From Salinispora cortesiana (GTDB lineage: Bacteria > Actinomycetota > Actinomycetes > Mycobacteriales > Micromonosporaceae): 64,000 bases of DNA. Position numbers and translations under genes: made by a program. This document shows, piece by piece, positions 1 through 8,579 of the stretch (the stretch's first letter is position 1; the number at the start of each line of letters is the position of its first letter). A model generated the notes under the pieces. It ran no database searches and was not told the DNA's origin. It saw only the letters and a program-made list of their open reading frames with translations. The stretch is from positions 1 through 64,000 of the forward strand of contig NZ_AXVR01000014.1 of assembly GCF_000484695.1 (NCBI RefSeq), read 5' to 3'.

Positions 1-587
1 CCCACAGGGGGTCAGGCGGCAAAAGGGGTGCAAGCACCGTCCGGCGCTCAAAAGATCACAAGAAAAAGAGGGCGGCGACCGCGGGTCTCACGGGGGACGC
101 GCACGGCGCCGGGTCCAGATGTAACGACCGACCAGCCACCACCATTCCCGGCGACCCGCACCCGGCGTCACCCACCTGAGCGAGGCGCCTGCTCGGCCGT
201 ACACATGGTGTAACACCCCCACGCCCCCCGAGATTCCACCACCACCATGCCCCCGACCACACCACCAAATGGGCATACACCGCCCGATGTTGTGTCCAGT
301 GTCTGGAGCGGATCAATTGGCGCGTCTCGGCTGATTCGCCCGGACGTGACCATGCCTGGTCGGCACGGTCCGGGGAGGGCCGGCGGGCCCGGCGGGTCGA
401 CTGCGTGGTCGCTGTCCGGGTGTGCGTTCGCACTGGTCAGCGCCGGTTGCCGGGTGGGTTTCGCTGCCCCGGCCGGGAGCGGCGCCCTAGATAACGTTTT
501 GAAAACTTCATCCATGGTCTTGACATGGCAGGGGGTTTAGTAAGAACTTTTACCAACAGTAAACCTTCTTTGTGAAAAGAGTCTCGG
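1..587. other. Intergenic region upstream of the rpiR-type gene
   Basis: I see no convincing gene here. The open frames on both strands have no ribosome binding site, and their translations are low-complexity and unlike any family I know. The last 90 bases are clearly AT-richer than the rest. They contain a TTGACA hexamer at 520-525 and an imperfect palindrome, GTAAGAACTTTTAC, at 540-553, followed by GTAAAC and GTGAAAAG. This is a likely promoter/operator for the regulator that starts at 588, but I cannot place a -10 box with confidence. Confidence 0.5.
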
Positions 588-1550
588 ATGGTTGATCACG
601 AGGTGGGCACTACCGCGGAGACCGCGGTGGCCGACGCCGACGGGTTCGACCGCCGTGGCGTCCGTGCTGATGCGGCCGACGGTGTGCTGGCCCGGGTCCG
701 GGCCGGGGTGGGCGACCTGACCGGGGCCCTGCGCCGGGTCGCCGAACACGTGCTCAGCGACCCGGAGGCCGTCACCCGCGCCACCATCGTCGAGCTGGCC
801 GAGGGCAGTGGCACCTCACCGGCCACCATCACCCGCTTCTGCCGGGCGATGGGCTTCGAGGGGTATGCGGACCTTCGGCTTGGCATCGCCGCCGAGAGCG
901 GTCGGGCCCGCATGGCCGGCTGGACCGCCGACATCGGCCGCGAGATCCAGCCCGGCGATCCGCTGCGCCGGGTGCTCGAACAGATCATCGCCGCCGACAC
1001 CCGGGCGATGCACGACACCGCCGCCCTGCTTGACCTCGCCGAGGTGGAGCGGGCCGCTGCGGCGATCGCCGCAGCGGGCCGGGTGAACATCTTCGGTGCC
1101 AGCGGTAGCGCCCTGGTCGGCGAGGAGATGCAGATCATGCTCCACCGCATCGGAGTCGCCGCCTGGGCCTGGAACGACGTGCACGAGGGGCTGGCCTCGG
1201 CGGCCCTGTTGGGGGCCGGCGACATCGCCCTCGGCGTCTCGTACGGCGGCCGGACCCGGGAAACCATCGAGATGTTGGCGGAGGCCGGCAGCCGGGGCGC
1301 GACCACCGTCGCAGTGACCGGCTTCGCCCGCTCGCCGCTTGCCGAGCTGGCGGACATCGTGCTGCTCACCGCCAGCGGTGCCACCACCTTCCGCCCCGAC
1401 GCGCTGTCCGCCCGGCACCCCCAACTGGTCGTGCTCGACCTGCTCTACATCGCGGTTGCCCAGCGCACCCATGACCGAGCCCACGCGGCCCTGCGGCGTA
1501 CCGCCCAGGCTGTTGAGGGGCACAAGGCGGCGAAGGAGGCCAGCTCATGA
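588..1550 (+). CDS. MurR/RpiR family transcriptional regulator
   Basis: This 320-residue protein has the two-domain plan of the MurR/RpiR family. An N-terminal helix-turn-helix spans about residues 35-110, with the recognition-helix region around GTSPATITRFCRAMGF. A C-terminal SIS (sugar isomerase) domain spans about residues 150-290 and has the phosphosugar-binding signature GASGSALVGEE. Such proteins sense amino-sugar phosphates and control the genes next to them. Here the neighbours are a 32-aa small ORF (ATGA overlap) and an NgcEFG-type importer, so the ligand is plausibly a GlcNAc- or MurNAc-derived phosphosugar; that is inference. The N-terminal 30 residues are acidic and likely unstructured. 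The ATG at 588 follows a weak AAGAG motif. Confidence 0.9.
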   Translation: MVDHEVGTTAETAVADADGFDRRGVRADAADGVLARVRAGVGDLTGALRRVAEHVLSDPEAVTRATIVELAEGSGTSPATITRFCRAMGFEGYADLRLGIAAESGRARMAGWTADIGREIQPGDPLRRVLEQIIAADTRAMHDTAALLDLAEVERAAAAIAAAGRVNIFGASGSALVGEEMQIMLHRIGVAAWAWNDVHEGLASAALLGAGDIALGVSYGGRTRETIEMLAEAGSRGATTVAVTGFARSPLAELADIVLLTASGATTFRPDALSARHPQLVVLDLLYIAVAQRTHDRAHAALRRTAQAVEGHKAAKEASS

Positions 1551-1645
1551 TCAGCGCACGCCGGTACGCCGAAGCAGTCCCGCTGACCGCCGAGGCCGTA
1601 CGACGGATTCATCAGTCCGCAGTGGTACCCCCGATCGACCGCTAA
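1547..1645 (+). CDS. 32-aa small ORF coupled to the rpiR-type gene
   Basis: An ATG overlaps the stop of the upstream regulator (ATGA at 1547-1550) and is preceded by a very strong GAAGGAGG at about 1532-1539. The frame runs 32 codons to a TAA at 1643-1645, and that TAA lies against the AAGGAG ribosome binding site of the next gene. This is what a translationally coupled small gene looks like. The product begins MISARRYAEAVPL and ends in PPIDR, with no signal peptide or membrane segment. I do not recognise a family. It could be a truncated remnant of a lost enzyme gene, or a leader that simply couples translation of the regulator to the transporter. Confidence 0.5.
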   Translation: MISARRYAEAVPLTAEAVRRIHQSAVVPPIDR

Positions 1646-1655
1646 GGAGAGTCGC

Positions 1656-3059
1656 ATGTCCGCTACCCCCGATCTCAATCGCCGGACCTTGCTGCGTCGT
1701 GCCGCCGCCGCGGGTCTGCTGACCGTCCCGGCTGCCGGCCTGCTCAGTGCCTGCGCCGGCAGCGAGCCGGCCCAGGAGCAGAGCTCCGGCGCCGAGAAGA
1801 GCAAGGACAACCCGTTCGGCGTCCAGGACGGCAGCTCCGTCAAGGTGGTCATCTTCAACGGTGGTCTGGGCGACCAGTGGGCCAAGGAGGACGAGGCTGT
1901 CTTCAAGGCCAAGCGCCCGAACGTCACGGTCAACATGTCTTCGACCCAGAAGATCAAGACCGAAGAGCAGCCGAAGATGGCGACCCAGCCCAGCGACGTC
2001 GTCATGAACTCCGGCGCCGACTTGATGGACATCAGCACCCTGGTCAACGAGGGCGCGATCGAGCCGCTGGAGGACCTGCTCGCCGCCCCGGCGTGGGACA
2101 GCGAGGGCACGGTGGCGGACACCCTGCTGCCGGGGACCGTCAACGACGGCACCTTCCAGGGCAAGTTCTACGTGGTGAACATCGCGTACACGGTCTGGGG
2201 GAACTGGTACAACGCCGCCCTCTTCGAGAAGGAGGGTTGGCAGCCGCCGAAGACCTTCGACGAGTTCTTCGCCCTCGCGCCGAAGATCAAGGCGAAGGGC
2301 ATGGCCCCGTACGTCTACGACGCGGTGCACGGCTACTACCCGCGCTGGGCGCTGATGGCAACGATCTGGAAGTCCGCCGGCAAGCAGGCCGTGATCGACA
2401 TCGACAACCTCAAGGAGAACGCCTGGAAGGCCGACGGGGTGCTGCCGGCCCTGGAGGCGTGGGAGAAGCTGGTCAAGGACAAGCTGCTGCTCCCCGGCCA
2501 GCTCGACCACACCCAGTCGCAGCAGGCGTGGCTCGACGGCAAGGCCGCCTTCATCCAGCTTGGCACCTGGCTCAAGAACGAGATGGCGGAGACCATTCCC
2601 CCGGGCTTCGAAATGAGGCTGTCGGACTACTGGAGCCTGGGGGCGGGCGACAAGGCGCCGAACGACGTCTACGCCGGTGCGGGCGAGGGCATCGTCGTGC
2701 CGTCGAAGGCGCCGAACAAGGCCGCCGCCAAGGAGTTCCTGCGGGCGGTGCTCTCCAAGGAGGGATCGGCGAAGTTCGCCGAGCTGACCAAATCGCTCGC
2801 CTCCACCAAGGGCTCCGGGGACAACGTCCAGGACTCGGCGTTGGCCAGCGCCAACGAGCTGATGAGCAACGCTCCGCAGGATCTCGTCTCGTTCAAGTTC
2901 TGGAACTTCTACGCCGACCTGGACAAGGAGAGCCAGAACCTCTCCGCGGAGCTGATGGCGGGCCGGCTGACCGCCCAGCAGTTCGTTGACGGGATGCAGG
3001 GCGCCGCCGACAAGGTCGCCAGTGACTCGTCGATCAAGAAGCAGACCCGCTCCGCCTGA
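1656..3059 (+). CDS. ngcE: NgcE-like N-acetylglucosamine/diacetylchitobiose-binding lipoprotein
   Basis: This 467-residue extracytoplasmic solute-binding protein belongs to an ABC sugar importer. The N-terminus carries twin arginines (NRRTLLRR) and a lipobox LSAC with Cys33, so it is a Tat-type signal ending in a lipid-anchored cysteine. The mature part is a family 1 binding protein, and segments such as DNPFGV, VVIFNGGLGD and YTVWGNWYN match what I know of NgcE, the GlcNAc/chitobiose-binding protein of Streptomyces. It is followed at once by two permease genes and preceded by an RpiR-type regulator. No ATPase gene is present, as expected for systems that share the MsiK ATPase encoded elsewhere. 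The AAGGAG at 1643-1648 sets the ATG at 1656. Substrate is by family resemblance. Confidence 0.85.
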   Translation: MSATPDLNRRTLLRRAAAAGLLTVPAAGLLSACAGSEPAQEQSSGAEKSKDNPFGVQDGSSVKVVIFNGGLGDQWAKEDEAVFKAKRPNVTVNMSSTQKIKTEEQPKMATQPSDVVMNSGADLMDISTLVNEGAIEPLEDLLAAPAWDSEGTVADTLLPGTVNDGTFQGKFYVVNIAYTVWGNWYNAALFEKEGWQPPKTFDEFFALAPKIKAKGMAPYVYDAVHGYYPRWALMATIWKSAGKQAVIDIDNLKENAWKADGVLPALEAWEKLVKDKLLLPGQLDHTQSQQAWLDGKAAFIQLGTWLKNEMAETIPPGFEMRLSDYWSLGAGDKAPNDVYAGAGEGIVVPSKAPNKAAAKEFLRAVLSKEGSAKFAELTKSLASTKGSGDNVQDSALASANELMSNAPQDLVSFKFWNFYADLDKESQNLSAELMAGRLTAQQFVDGMQGAADKVASDSSIKKQTRSA

Positions 3060-3082
3060 GCTGAACGGAAAGAGTGAGTCCC

Positions 3083-4024
3083 ATGCGGCATGGTGTCGCG
3101 CGCTTTGTCATGGGCTTCCTGGCCCTGCCGGTCGCGCTCTACCTCTTCTATGTGGTCTGGCCGTTCGCTCAGGCGGCCGGCTATTCGTTGACCGACTGGG
3201 GTGGATACTCCGACCGGCAGCAGTTCGTCGGGCTGGAGAACTACGTCCGGCTCTTCTCCGACGAGCTGATCAGAAAGGCCTTCTGGCACAACGTCTTCTT
3301 CCTGATCACCGTGCCGCTGTTCACGATCGCGCTGGCCCTGTTCCTCGCGTTCCTGCTCAACGTGGGCGGGCGCGAGGACAGGGCCGGCATCCGGGGTGTC
3401 TTCGGCTCCGGCCTTTACAAGGTCATTTTCTTCTTCCCGCAGGTGCTGTCCCTGGTCGTCGTCGCCGTCATGTGGCAGCAGATCTACCGGGCCGACGGGC
3501 AGGGTTTGATCAACGGTGTGTTGATGAAGATCGGGCTGGTTGACCCGGAGGACCCGATCCTGTTCATGTTCGACCCGGAGCCCTTCCTCGGCGTCCCCGC
3601 GGTGCTCTGGTGGCTGCTGCTGATCGCGGTCTGGAGCGGCGCCGGGTTCTACATGGTGCTCTTCTCGGCGGCGATGCAGTCGATTCCGAAGGACGTCTTC
3701 GAGGCGGCCATCCTGGACGGCGCCGGGCGGTTCCACACCTTCTTCCGGATCACGCTGCCGCTGCTGCGGGACACCGTCTCGGTGGCCTGGATCTATCTGG
3801 GCTTCATCGCCCTGGACATGTACGCCTTGGTCTTCGTGATGACACCCAGCCAGGGCGGCCCGAACCACGCCAGCGAGATTTTCGCGTCGGTGCTCAACTT
3901 CACCGCCTTCCAGAAGGGTCAGTTCGGCTACGCCTGCGCGATGGGTGTGGCTTTGGCGATCTTCACGATCCTCCTGGCCGCGGCGCAGCTGAAGATCACC
4001 CGCCGCGAGCGGATTGAGTACTGA
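3083..4024 (+). CDS. ngcF: NgcF-like sugar ABC transporter permease
   Basis: This is an inner-membrane permease of the MalF type with six or so hydrophobic segments. It has the EAA loop that contacts the ATPase (EAAILDGAGRFHTFFRITLPLL). I prefer the ATG at 3083, nine bases after GGAAAGA at 3067-3073. A GTG at 3074 in the same frame would sit almost on the ribosome binding site. The gene lies between the binding-protein gene and a second permease with gaps of 12-25 bases, so the three form one operon. It should pair with the following permease to import GlcNAc or chitobiose. Confidence 0.85.
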   Translation: MRHGVARFVMGFLALPVALYLFYVVWPFAQAAGYSLTDWGGYSDRQQFVGLENYVRLFSDELIRKAFWHNVFFLITVPLFTIALALFLAFLLNVGGREDRAGIRGVFGSGLYKVIFFFPQVLSLVVVAVMWQQIYRADGQGLINGVLMKIGLVDPEDPILFMFDPEPFLGVPAVLWWLLLIAVWSGAGFYMVLFSAAMQSIPKDVFEAAILDGAGRFHTFFRITLPLLRDTVSVAWIYLGFIALDMYALVFVMTPSQGGPNHASEIFASVLNFTAFQKGQFGYACAMGVALAIFTILLAAAQLKITRRERIEY

Positions 4025-4036
4025 GGAGAGTCGACG

Positions 4037-4996
4037 ATGAGTACGGTGACCCACGACCCCGGTCCCGTCGGGCCGGATCTCGCACCGCCGGCCGGCACCA
4101 CGTCGGCCCGCCGCTTCGGGTCCGGCGGCCGACGGCCCGGCGCGCAGATCTTCAACGGCTTCTCCCACCTGTTCCTGCTGGTCTGGGCGATCATGGTCGT
4201 CTACCCGCTGATCTGGGTGTTCATGTCGGCCCTGAAGAGCGACGCGGAGGTTATCCGGCAGCCGCTGTCGTTGATCCCGGAGACGCTGCGTTGGGAGAAC
4301 TTCGGCCGAGCCTGGACCGAGGGGCAACTCGGCGACTTCTTCCTCAACACCGTGCTCGTGCTGGCCGGCAGCGTCACGCTGACCATGCTGCTCGGCTCGA
4401 TGGCCGCGTACGTGTTGGCGCGCTACGACTTTCCCGGTAACCGACTGATCTACTACATGTTCCTCTCCGGCCTCACGCTGCCGATCTACCTCGCCGCCGT
4501 ACCGCTGTTCAAGGGCGTCTACAACACCGGGGTGCTCTTCCCGCCGCTCGGGCCGAACAAGCACCTGATGCTGATCCTGGTGTACGCGGCGTGGTCACTG
4601 GCGTTCACGGTCTTCTTCATGCACTCCTTCTTCCGGACCCTGCCGAACGCGATCGCCGAGGCGGGCCTGGTTGACGGGGCCTCACACACCCGGCTGTTCT
4701 TCAGCGTGATGCTGCCGATGGCGAAGCCTGGCCTGATCAGCATCGGTATCTTCAATGTGCTCGGTCAGTGGAACCAGTGGTATCTGCCGACGCTGCTGAT
4801 GCAGTCCGCGGATGGTGGGCCGAAGAATCAGGTCATCGCCCAGGGCCTGATCGAGCTGTCGGTCAATCAGGGGTACAAGTCCGACTGGTCCGGTCTCTTC
4901 GCCGGGGTCACCATGGCGATGTTGCCGGTGTTGATCGTGTACATCGTCTTCCAGCGCCAGGTGCAGTCGGGTTTGACCGCGGGCATCAGCAAGTAG
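4037..4996 (+). CDS. ngcG: NgcG-like sugar ABC transporter permease
   Basis: This 319-residue MalG-type permease has a hydrophilic N-terminus of about 35 residues followed by about six membrane segments. Its EAA loop reads AEAGLVDGASHTRLFFSVMLPM. GAGGAGAG-like purines sit just before the ATG at 4037, 12 bases after the stop of the partner permease. It completes the importer of this operon. No ATPase gene follows, and the next gene is an unrelated polymerase-like protein after about 130 bases. Confidence 0.85.
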   Translation: MSTVTHDPGPVGPDLAPPAGTTSARRFGSGGRRPGAQIFNGFSHLFLLVWAIMVVYPLIWVFMSALKSDAEVIRQPLSLIPETLRWENFGRAWTEGQLGDFFLNTVLVLAGSVTLTMLLGSMAAYVLARYDFPGNRLIYYMFLSGLTLPIYLAAVPLFKGVYNTGVLFPPLGPNKHLMLILVYAAWSLAFTVFFMHSFFRTLPNAIAEAGLVDGASHTRLFFSVMLPMAKPGLISIGIFNVLGQWNQWYLPTLLMQSADGGPKNQVIAQGLIELSVNQGYKSDWSGLFAGVTMAMLPVLIVYIVFQRQVQSGLTAGISK

Positions 4997-5124
4997 CCCA
5001 CCGCCACCCACCGCCAGCCGCACGCCCCGGCAGCCAGCCCGGCGGATCGGCCGCCGGCCAGCCAGGCGACTGATTGTTGCCGGGCTGCCGGGCTCTGTCG
5101 TACCGGGCGGGCAGAATCGCGATC

Positions 5125-6864
5125 ATGGCGGCGGTGGTGGCGGGTGCGGACCATCGACTCCCCGCTGCTGCGGGGGCGGGCGCCGGGGTCGGCGGGGGAG
5201 TTCTGCAACCGCTCGACGCTGCCGGAGTGCCGATCGGGCCGCCGGAGCAGGTCGCCGACCTGGCGCTCGCGGTGGCCGATCGCGAGCGAAGGGAGCGCCC
5301 CCGCTGGGTCTGGGCGTCCGGCGCGGCGCTCTACCCCGGGTTGCTGCGAGCTGGCGTCCGGGTTGACCGTTGCCACGACATCGAGCTCACCGAGGCGTTG
5401 CTTCTCGGTCACGCGGGCCGGTGGGGTGAACCACGTTCCTTCGCCGCCGCCTGGGCCCGCCTGACCGGCGAGTCGGTGCCGCCCGATCCGCCGCCGCGGT
5501 TGGCCGAGCCCCCGGGCCACGGCCAGGGTGCGCTCTTCGAGTCACCGCCGGCTCCGCCGGGTCCCGGCATCGCGGCCCTGACCCGGGTCTACGCCGACCA
5601 ACTCGCTCGGATCGCCGCCACCGAGCATCCGGGCCGATTCCGGCTGTTGGTCGCCGCCGAGTCAGCGGGGGCGCTGATCGCCGTCGAGTTGGGGGCGGCG
5701 GGGCTGCCGTGGCGGGTGGACGTGCACGACGCTCTCCTCGGTGAGCTGCTCGGCGGCCCCTCCCCGGTGGGCGGGCCGCCGCGTCGACTGGCGGAGTTGG
5801 CCGCTCGGATCGCGGCCACCTTCAACGTTCCGCGGCTGCACGTCGACTCGCCGCTGGAGCTGGTGCGGGCGTTCGCCCGGGCGGGGGTGGAGGTGCCGAA
5901 TACCCGGTCCTGGGTGCTGCGCGGCGTTGACCACCCGGCGGCGCCGCTGGTCCTGGAGTACAAGGAGCTCTACCGGATCTGGACGGCGCACGGCTGGGCC
6001 TGGCAGGAAGCCTGGGTGCGGGATGGTCGATTCCGCCCGGAGTACGTCCCCGGCGGCGTGGTCTCCGGCCGGTGGGCGACCAGAGGCGGTGGGGCGCTAC
6101 AGATCCCGAAGGTGGTCCGGCGGGCGGTGGTGGCGGACCCGGGTTGGACGTTCGTGGTCGCCGACGCGGGGCAGCTCGAGCCGCGGATCCTGGCGGCGGT
6201 CTCCGGTGACACCCAGCTCGCCGCCGCGGCCCGGGCCGGCGACCTGTACGCCGCCCTGGCCGCCGACGCGTTCGGCGGTGACCGAGCGCGGGCCAAGGTG
6301 GCCCTGCTCGGGGCCATGTACGGGCAGACCGGCGGTTCGGCGGCACCGGCACTGGAGGTGCTGCGGCGTAACTATCCGGCGGCCTTCGGCTACGTGGAGA
6401 CGGCCGCGCGCAGCGGGGAGGCCGGCGAGTTGGTTCGCTCCTGGCTCGGCCGTACCTGCCCACCCGGCTCGGTCGAGCTTGCCGGGGCGGACCCGGTCCC
6501 CGCCGGGGGCGAGGAGGGTCGGTCGGCGCGGGCTCGCGCGCGTGGCCGGTTCACCCGAAACTTCGTCATCCAGGCCACCGCCGCCGAGTGGGCCGCGACG
6601 TTGCTGGCCACGCTCCGGGGGGAGTTGGCCGGTAGCGACGCCAACCGGGCCGGTAGCGACGTGGGGCTGGCCGGCAGCGACGCTGAGCTGGTCTTCTTTC
6701 AACACGATGAGGTGATCGTGCACTGTCGCACGGAGCGGGCCGCAGCGGTGGCCGCGGCGGTGACCCGGTGCGGGGAGCGGGCGAGCGCGTTGCTCTTCGG
6801 TCAGACGCCGGTACGTTTCCCGCTCGATCTCTCCACCGTTGAGTGCTACGCCGACGCATCCTGA
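5125..6864 (+). CDS. Bifunctional 3'-5' exonuclease/DNA polymerase (family A, truncated type)
   Basis: This protein of about 579 residues is related to DNA polymerase I but much shorter than PolA (about 900 residues). It lacks the 5' nuclease. The C-terminal half has recognisable family A motifs: motif A as VADAGQLEPRIL, motif B as KVALLGAMYGQTGG and motif C as FFQHDEVIVH. The N-terminal half is a diverged exonuclease-like region. Proteins of this kind are widespread single-copy genes in actinobacteria, annotated as bifunctional 3'-5' exonuclease/DNA polymerase; their role in replication or repair is not settled. The ATG at 5125 is preferred over an upstream TTG at 5074. An imperfect GSDA/GSDV-type repeat sits at about 6630-6685, near motif C. 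Confidence 0.8.
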   Translation: MAAVVAGADHRLPAAAGAGAGVGGGVLQPLDAAGVPIGPPEQVADLALAVADRERRERPRWVWASGAALYPGLLRAGVRVDRCHDIELTEALLLGHAGRWGEPRSFAAAWARLTGESVPPDPPPRLAEPPGHGQGALFESPPAPPGPGIAALTRVYADQLARIAATEHPGRFRLLVAAESAGALIAVELGAAGLPWRVDVHDALLGELLGGPSPVGGPPRRLAELAARIAATFNVPRLHVDSPLELVRAFARAGVEVPNTRSWVLRGVDHPAAPLVLEYKELYRIWTAHGWAWQEAWVRDGRFRPEYVPGGVVSGRWATRGGGALQIPKVVRRAVVADPGWTFVVADAGQLEPRILAAVSGDTQLAAAARAGDLYAALAADAFGGDRARAKVALLGAMYGQTGGSAAPALEVLRRNYPAAFGYVETAARSGEAGELVRSWLGRTCPPGSVELAGADPVPAGGEEGRSARARARGRFTRNFVIQATAAEWAATLLATLRGELAGSDANRAGSDVGLAGSDAELVFFQHDEVIVHCRTERAAAVAAAVTRCGERASALLFGQTPVRFPLDLSTVECYADAS

Positions 6865-7050
6865 GCTGCTCCTCGTCCCCGCGTCCGGTGGGCCGACGTC
6901 AGTCCAGGCGGTGCGCCGGACTCTAGCCTTTTGTCTCTGATGGTCGGAATATCCGATTCATGCCCGGAACCTGGGCGCTGACTGCTCGTTGGGTCCGTTG
7001 TGCGTTCCGGACCGGGCGGGTGGCCTGCCCGGTCCGCTACCAAGACGGAG

Positions 7051-7671
7051 GTGGCACCGCTGAACCGGACCGCAGGAATGATCATCGCCGCGGGTGGCGG
7101 GCGCCGGATCGGTGGCCCCGAGGCGCTGCTGTGCCAGGGTGAGAAACCACTGGTGAGCACGATGATCGATACGATGACGGCGGCGGGCTGCGAGCAGATC
7201 GTAGTCGTCCTCGGCGCCGCCGCCGACCAGGTGCAGGAGACCGCTGACCTCACCCGAGCCACCGTCGTGGTGAACCGGGCCTGGGGAACCGGAGTGGGCT
7301 CCTCGATCAAGGCCGGCCTCGCGGCCATCGACGACGATGACATCGAGGCGGTGGTCGTCGTTCCGGTGGACATGCCGGGCCTGACCGCCGCGGCGGTCCA
7401 GCGGGTCGCCGCACTGCCGTACCCGGACGTGCTGGTCTGCGCCACCTACGGGGGTCTGCGCGGCTACCCGATGCTGTTCGGCCGCCGGCACTGGTCCGGC
7501 ATCGCCACGCTGGCCAGCGCGGATGTCGGCGCCCGTCCGTACCTGCTGGCGCACAAGGACCAGATCGTCGACATCTCCTGTGACACCGTCGCCGACGGCA
7601 GCCGGGTCGACAGCCCGGAGTTGATGGCCCTGTACGGGCTGACCGTCCCGCCGCAGCGGGTCGGCGCGTAG
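7051..7671 (+). CDS. MobA-like NTP transferase domain protein
   Basis: This is a nucleotidyltransferase of the MobA/MocA type, about 206 residues. The N-terminus MIIAAGGGRRIGG is the nucleotide-binding loop, with a lysine further on (EKPLVST). The motif VVVPVDMPGL supplies the metal-binding aspartate. The family moves a nucleotide onto molybdopterin or onto sugar or other phosphates. The closest relatives are often called molybdenum cofactor cytidylyltransferase-like, but no Mo-cofactor genes are adjacent. The start is uncertain: GTG at 7051 directly after a GGAG, or ATG at 7078 at the very start of the conserved domain. Confidence 0.75.
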   Translation: MAPLNRTAGMIIAAGGGRRIGGPEALLCQGEKPLVSTMIDTMTAAGCEQIVVVLGAAADQVQETADLTRATVVVNRAWGTGVGSSIKAGLAAIDDDDIEAVVVVPVDMPGLTAAAVQRVAALPYPDVLVCATYGGLRGYPMLFGRRHWSGIATLASADVGARPYLLAHKDQIVDISCDTVADGSRVDSPELMALYGLTVPPQRVGA

Positions 7672-8568
7672 TCAGCCCGGCAGATCAAACAGGTCAGCGG
7701 CGTTGGTCCAGCACACCGCCCGCAACCAGGCGTCGCCCAGGTCGAGTCGGGCCAGCGCGGTGAGCTGCGCGGCGTACGCGTAGGGGAGGTTGGGAAAGTC
7801 GCTGCCGTGCAGCACCTTGCCGGCCAGCCCCAGCTCACGTAGCCGGGGCAGTTCCGCGGCGGGGAAGGGCACGGCCCGGTCGAAGAACGGGGTGAAGGCC
7901 ATGGTGGTGTCCAGCCGCACGTTCTCGTACCGGTCGGCGAGGTCGAGGAAGGCCGAATAGTCCGGCGCGCCGAGGTGCGCCACCACCGCGGCGAGCCGCG
8001 GGTGCCGGGCGAGGAGGTCGGCGAAGGGGCCGGGGCCGGTGTGTGCGGTGCCGGCCGGCGCGTGTCCGGCGTGCACCACCACCGGCACCCCGGCGTCGGC
8101 GAGCAGCCCCCACACCGGATCGAGCAGCGGATCGGTCGGTGCGAACCCGCCGACCTGCACGTGCACCTTGAACACCCGGGCGCCGGCGGTGAGCGCCTCG
8201 GTGACGTACCGGGGTGCCGCCGGCTCGGGGAAGAACGTGGCCGAGGGGAGGCAGTCCGGGTTCGCGCGGGCGAAGTCGAGGGTCCAGGAGTTCAGGTCGG
8301 CGGCCATCGCGGGGCGGTGCGCGTACGCCAGGGCACTGAACGCCCGTACGCCCATCCGGCGCAGGTGCGCCAGCCGCTCCGCGTCGCTCCATCGGTAGCG
8401 GATGGGCCAGGTGGTGCCGAGGAGCGGACCCGCCGCGTCGAAGTACGCCCACACCCGACGCAGCAGCCGGGGCGGGAGGAAGTGCACGTGTACGTCGGCG
8501 AGGCCGGGCAGGCCGAGCCCCTGCCAGAACGCCGGGACGCCGGTGTCATCGGCATCGTCGGTGGCCAT
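7672..8568 (-). CDS. Amidohydrolase family protein (TIM-barrel)
   Basis: This 298-residue enzyme has the amidohydrolase-2 fold. Metal ligands visible are HVH at residues 27 and 29, a histidine in VVHAGHA, a histidine in VAHLGAP and the aspartate in HGSDFPNLP. The family hydrolyses or decarboxylates carboxylated or cyclic substrates; the substrate here is unknown. The gene starts 12 bases after the stop of the upstream membrane-protein gene on the same strand, so they are probably cotranscribed. The ATG at 8568 is chosen because earlier sequence in this frame is the shadow of that upstream gene. Confidence 0.8.
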   Translation of the reverse strand: MATDDADDTGVPAFWQGLGLPGLADVHVHFLPPRLLRRVWAYFDAAGPLLGTTWPIRYRWSDAERLAHLRRMGVRAFSALAYAHRPAMAADLNSWTLDFARANPDCLPSATFFPEPAAPRYVTEALTAGARVFKVHVQVGGFAPTDPLLDPVWGLLADAGVPVVVHAGHAPAGTAHTGPGPFADLLARHPRLAAVVAHLGAPDYSAFLDLADRYENVRLDTTMAFTPFFDRAVPFPAAELPRLRELGLAGKVLHGSDFPNLPYAYAAQLTALARLDLGDAWLRAVCWTNAADLFDLPG

Positions 8569-8579
8569 CGGCACGGCCG

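Noticed and set aside
56-540. Several overlapping frames on both strands near the left edge
   Set aside because: No ribosome binding sites, low-complexity translations, and mutual overlap; treated as intergenic.
2909-4564. Long open frame (551 codons) on the minus strand opposite the ngcE/F/G genes
   Set aside because: It is the mirror of well-supported genes in GC-rich DNA; composition is Arg/Gln/His-rich with no domain, and there is no ribosome binding site.
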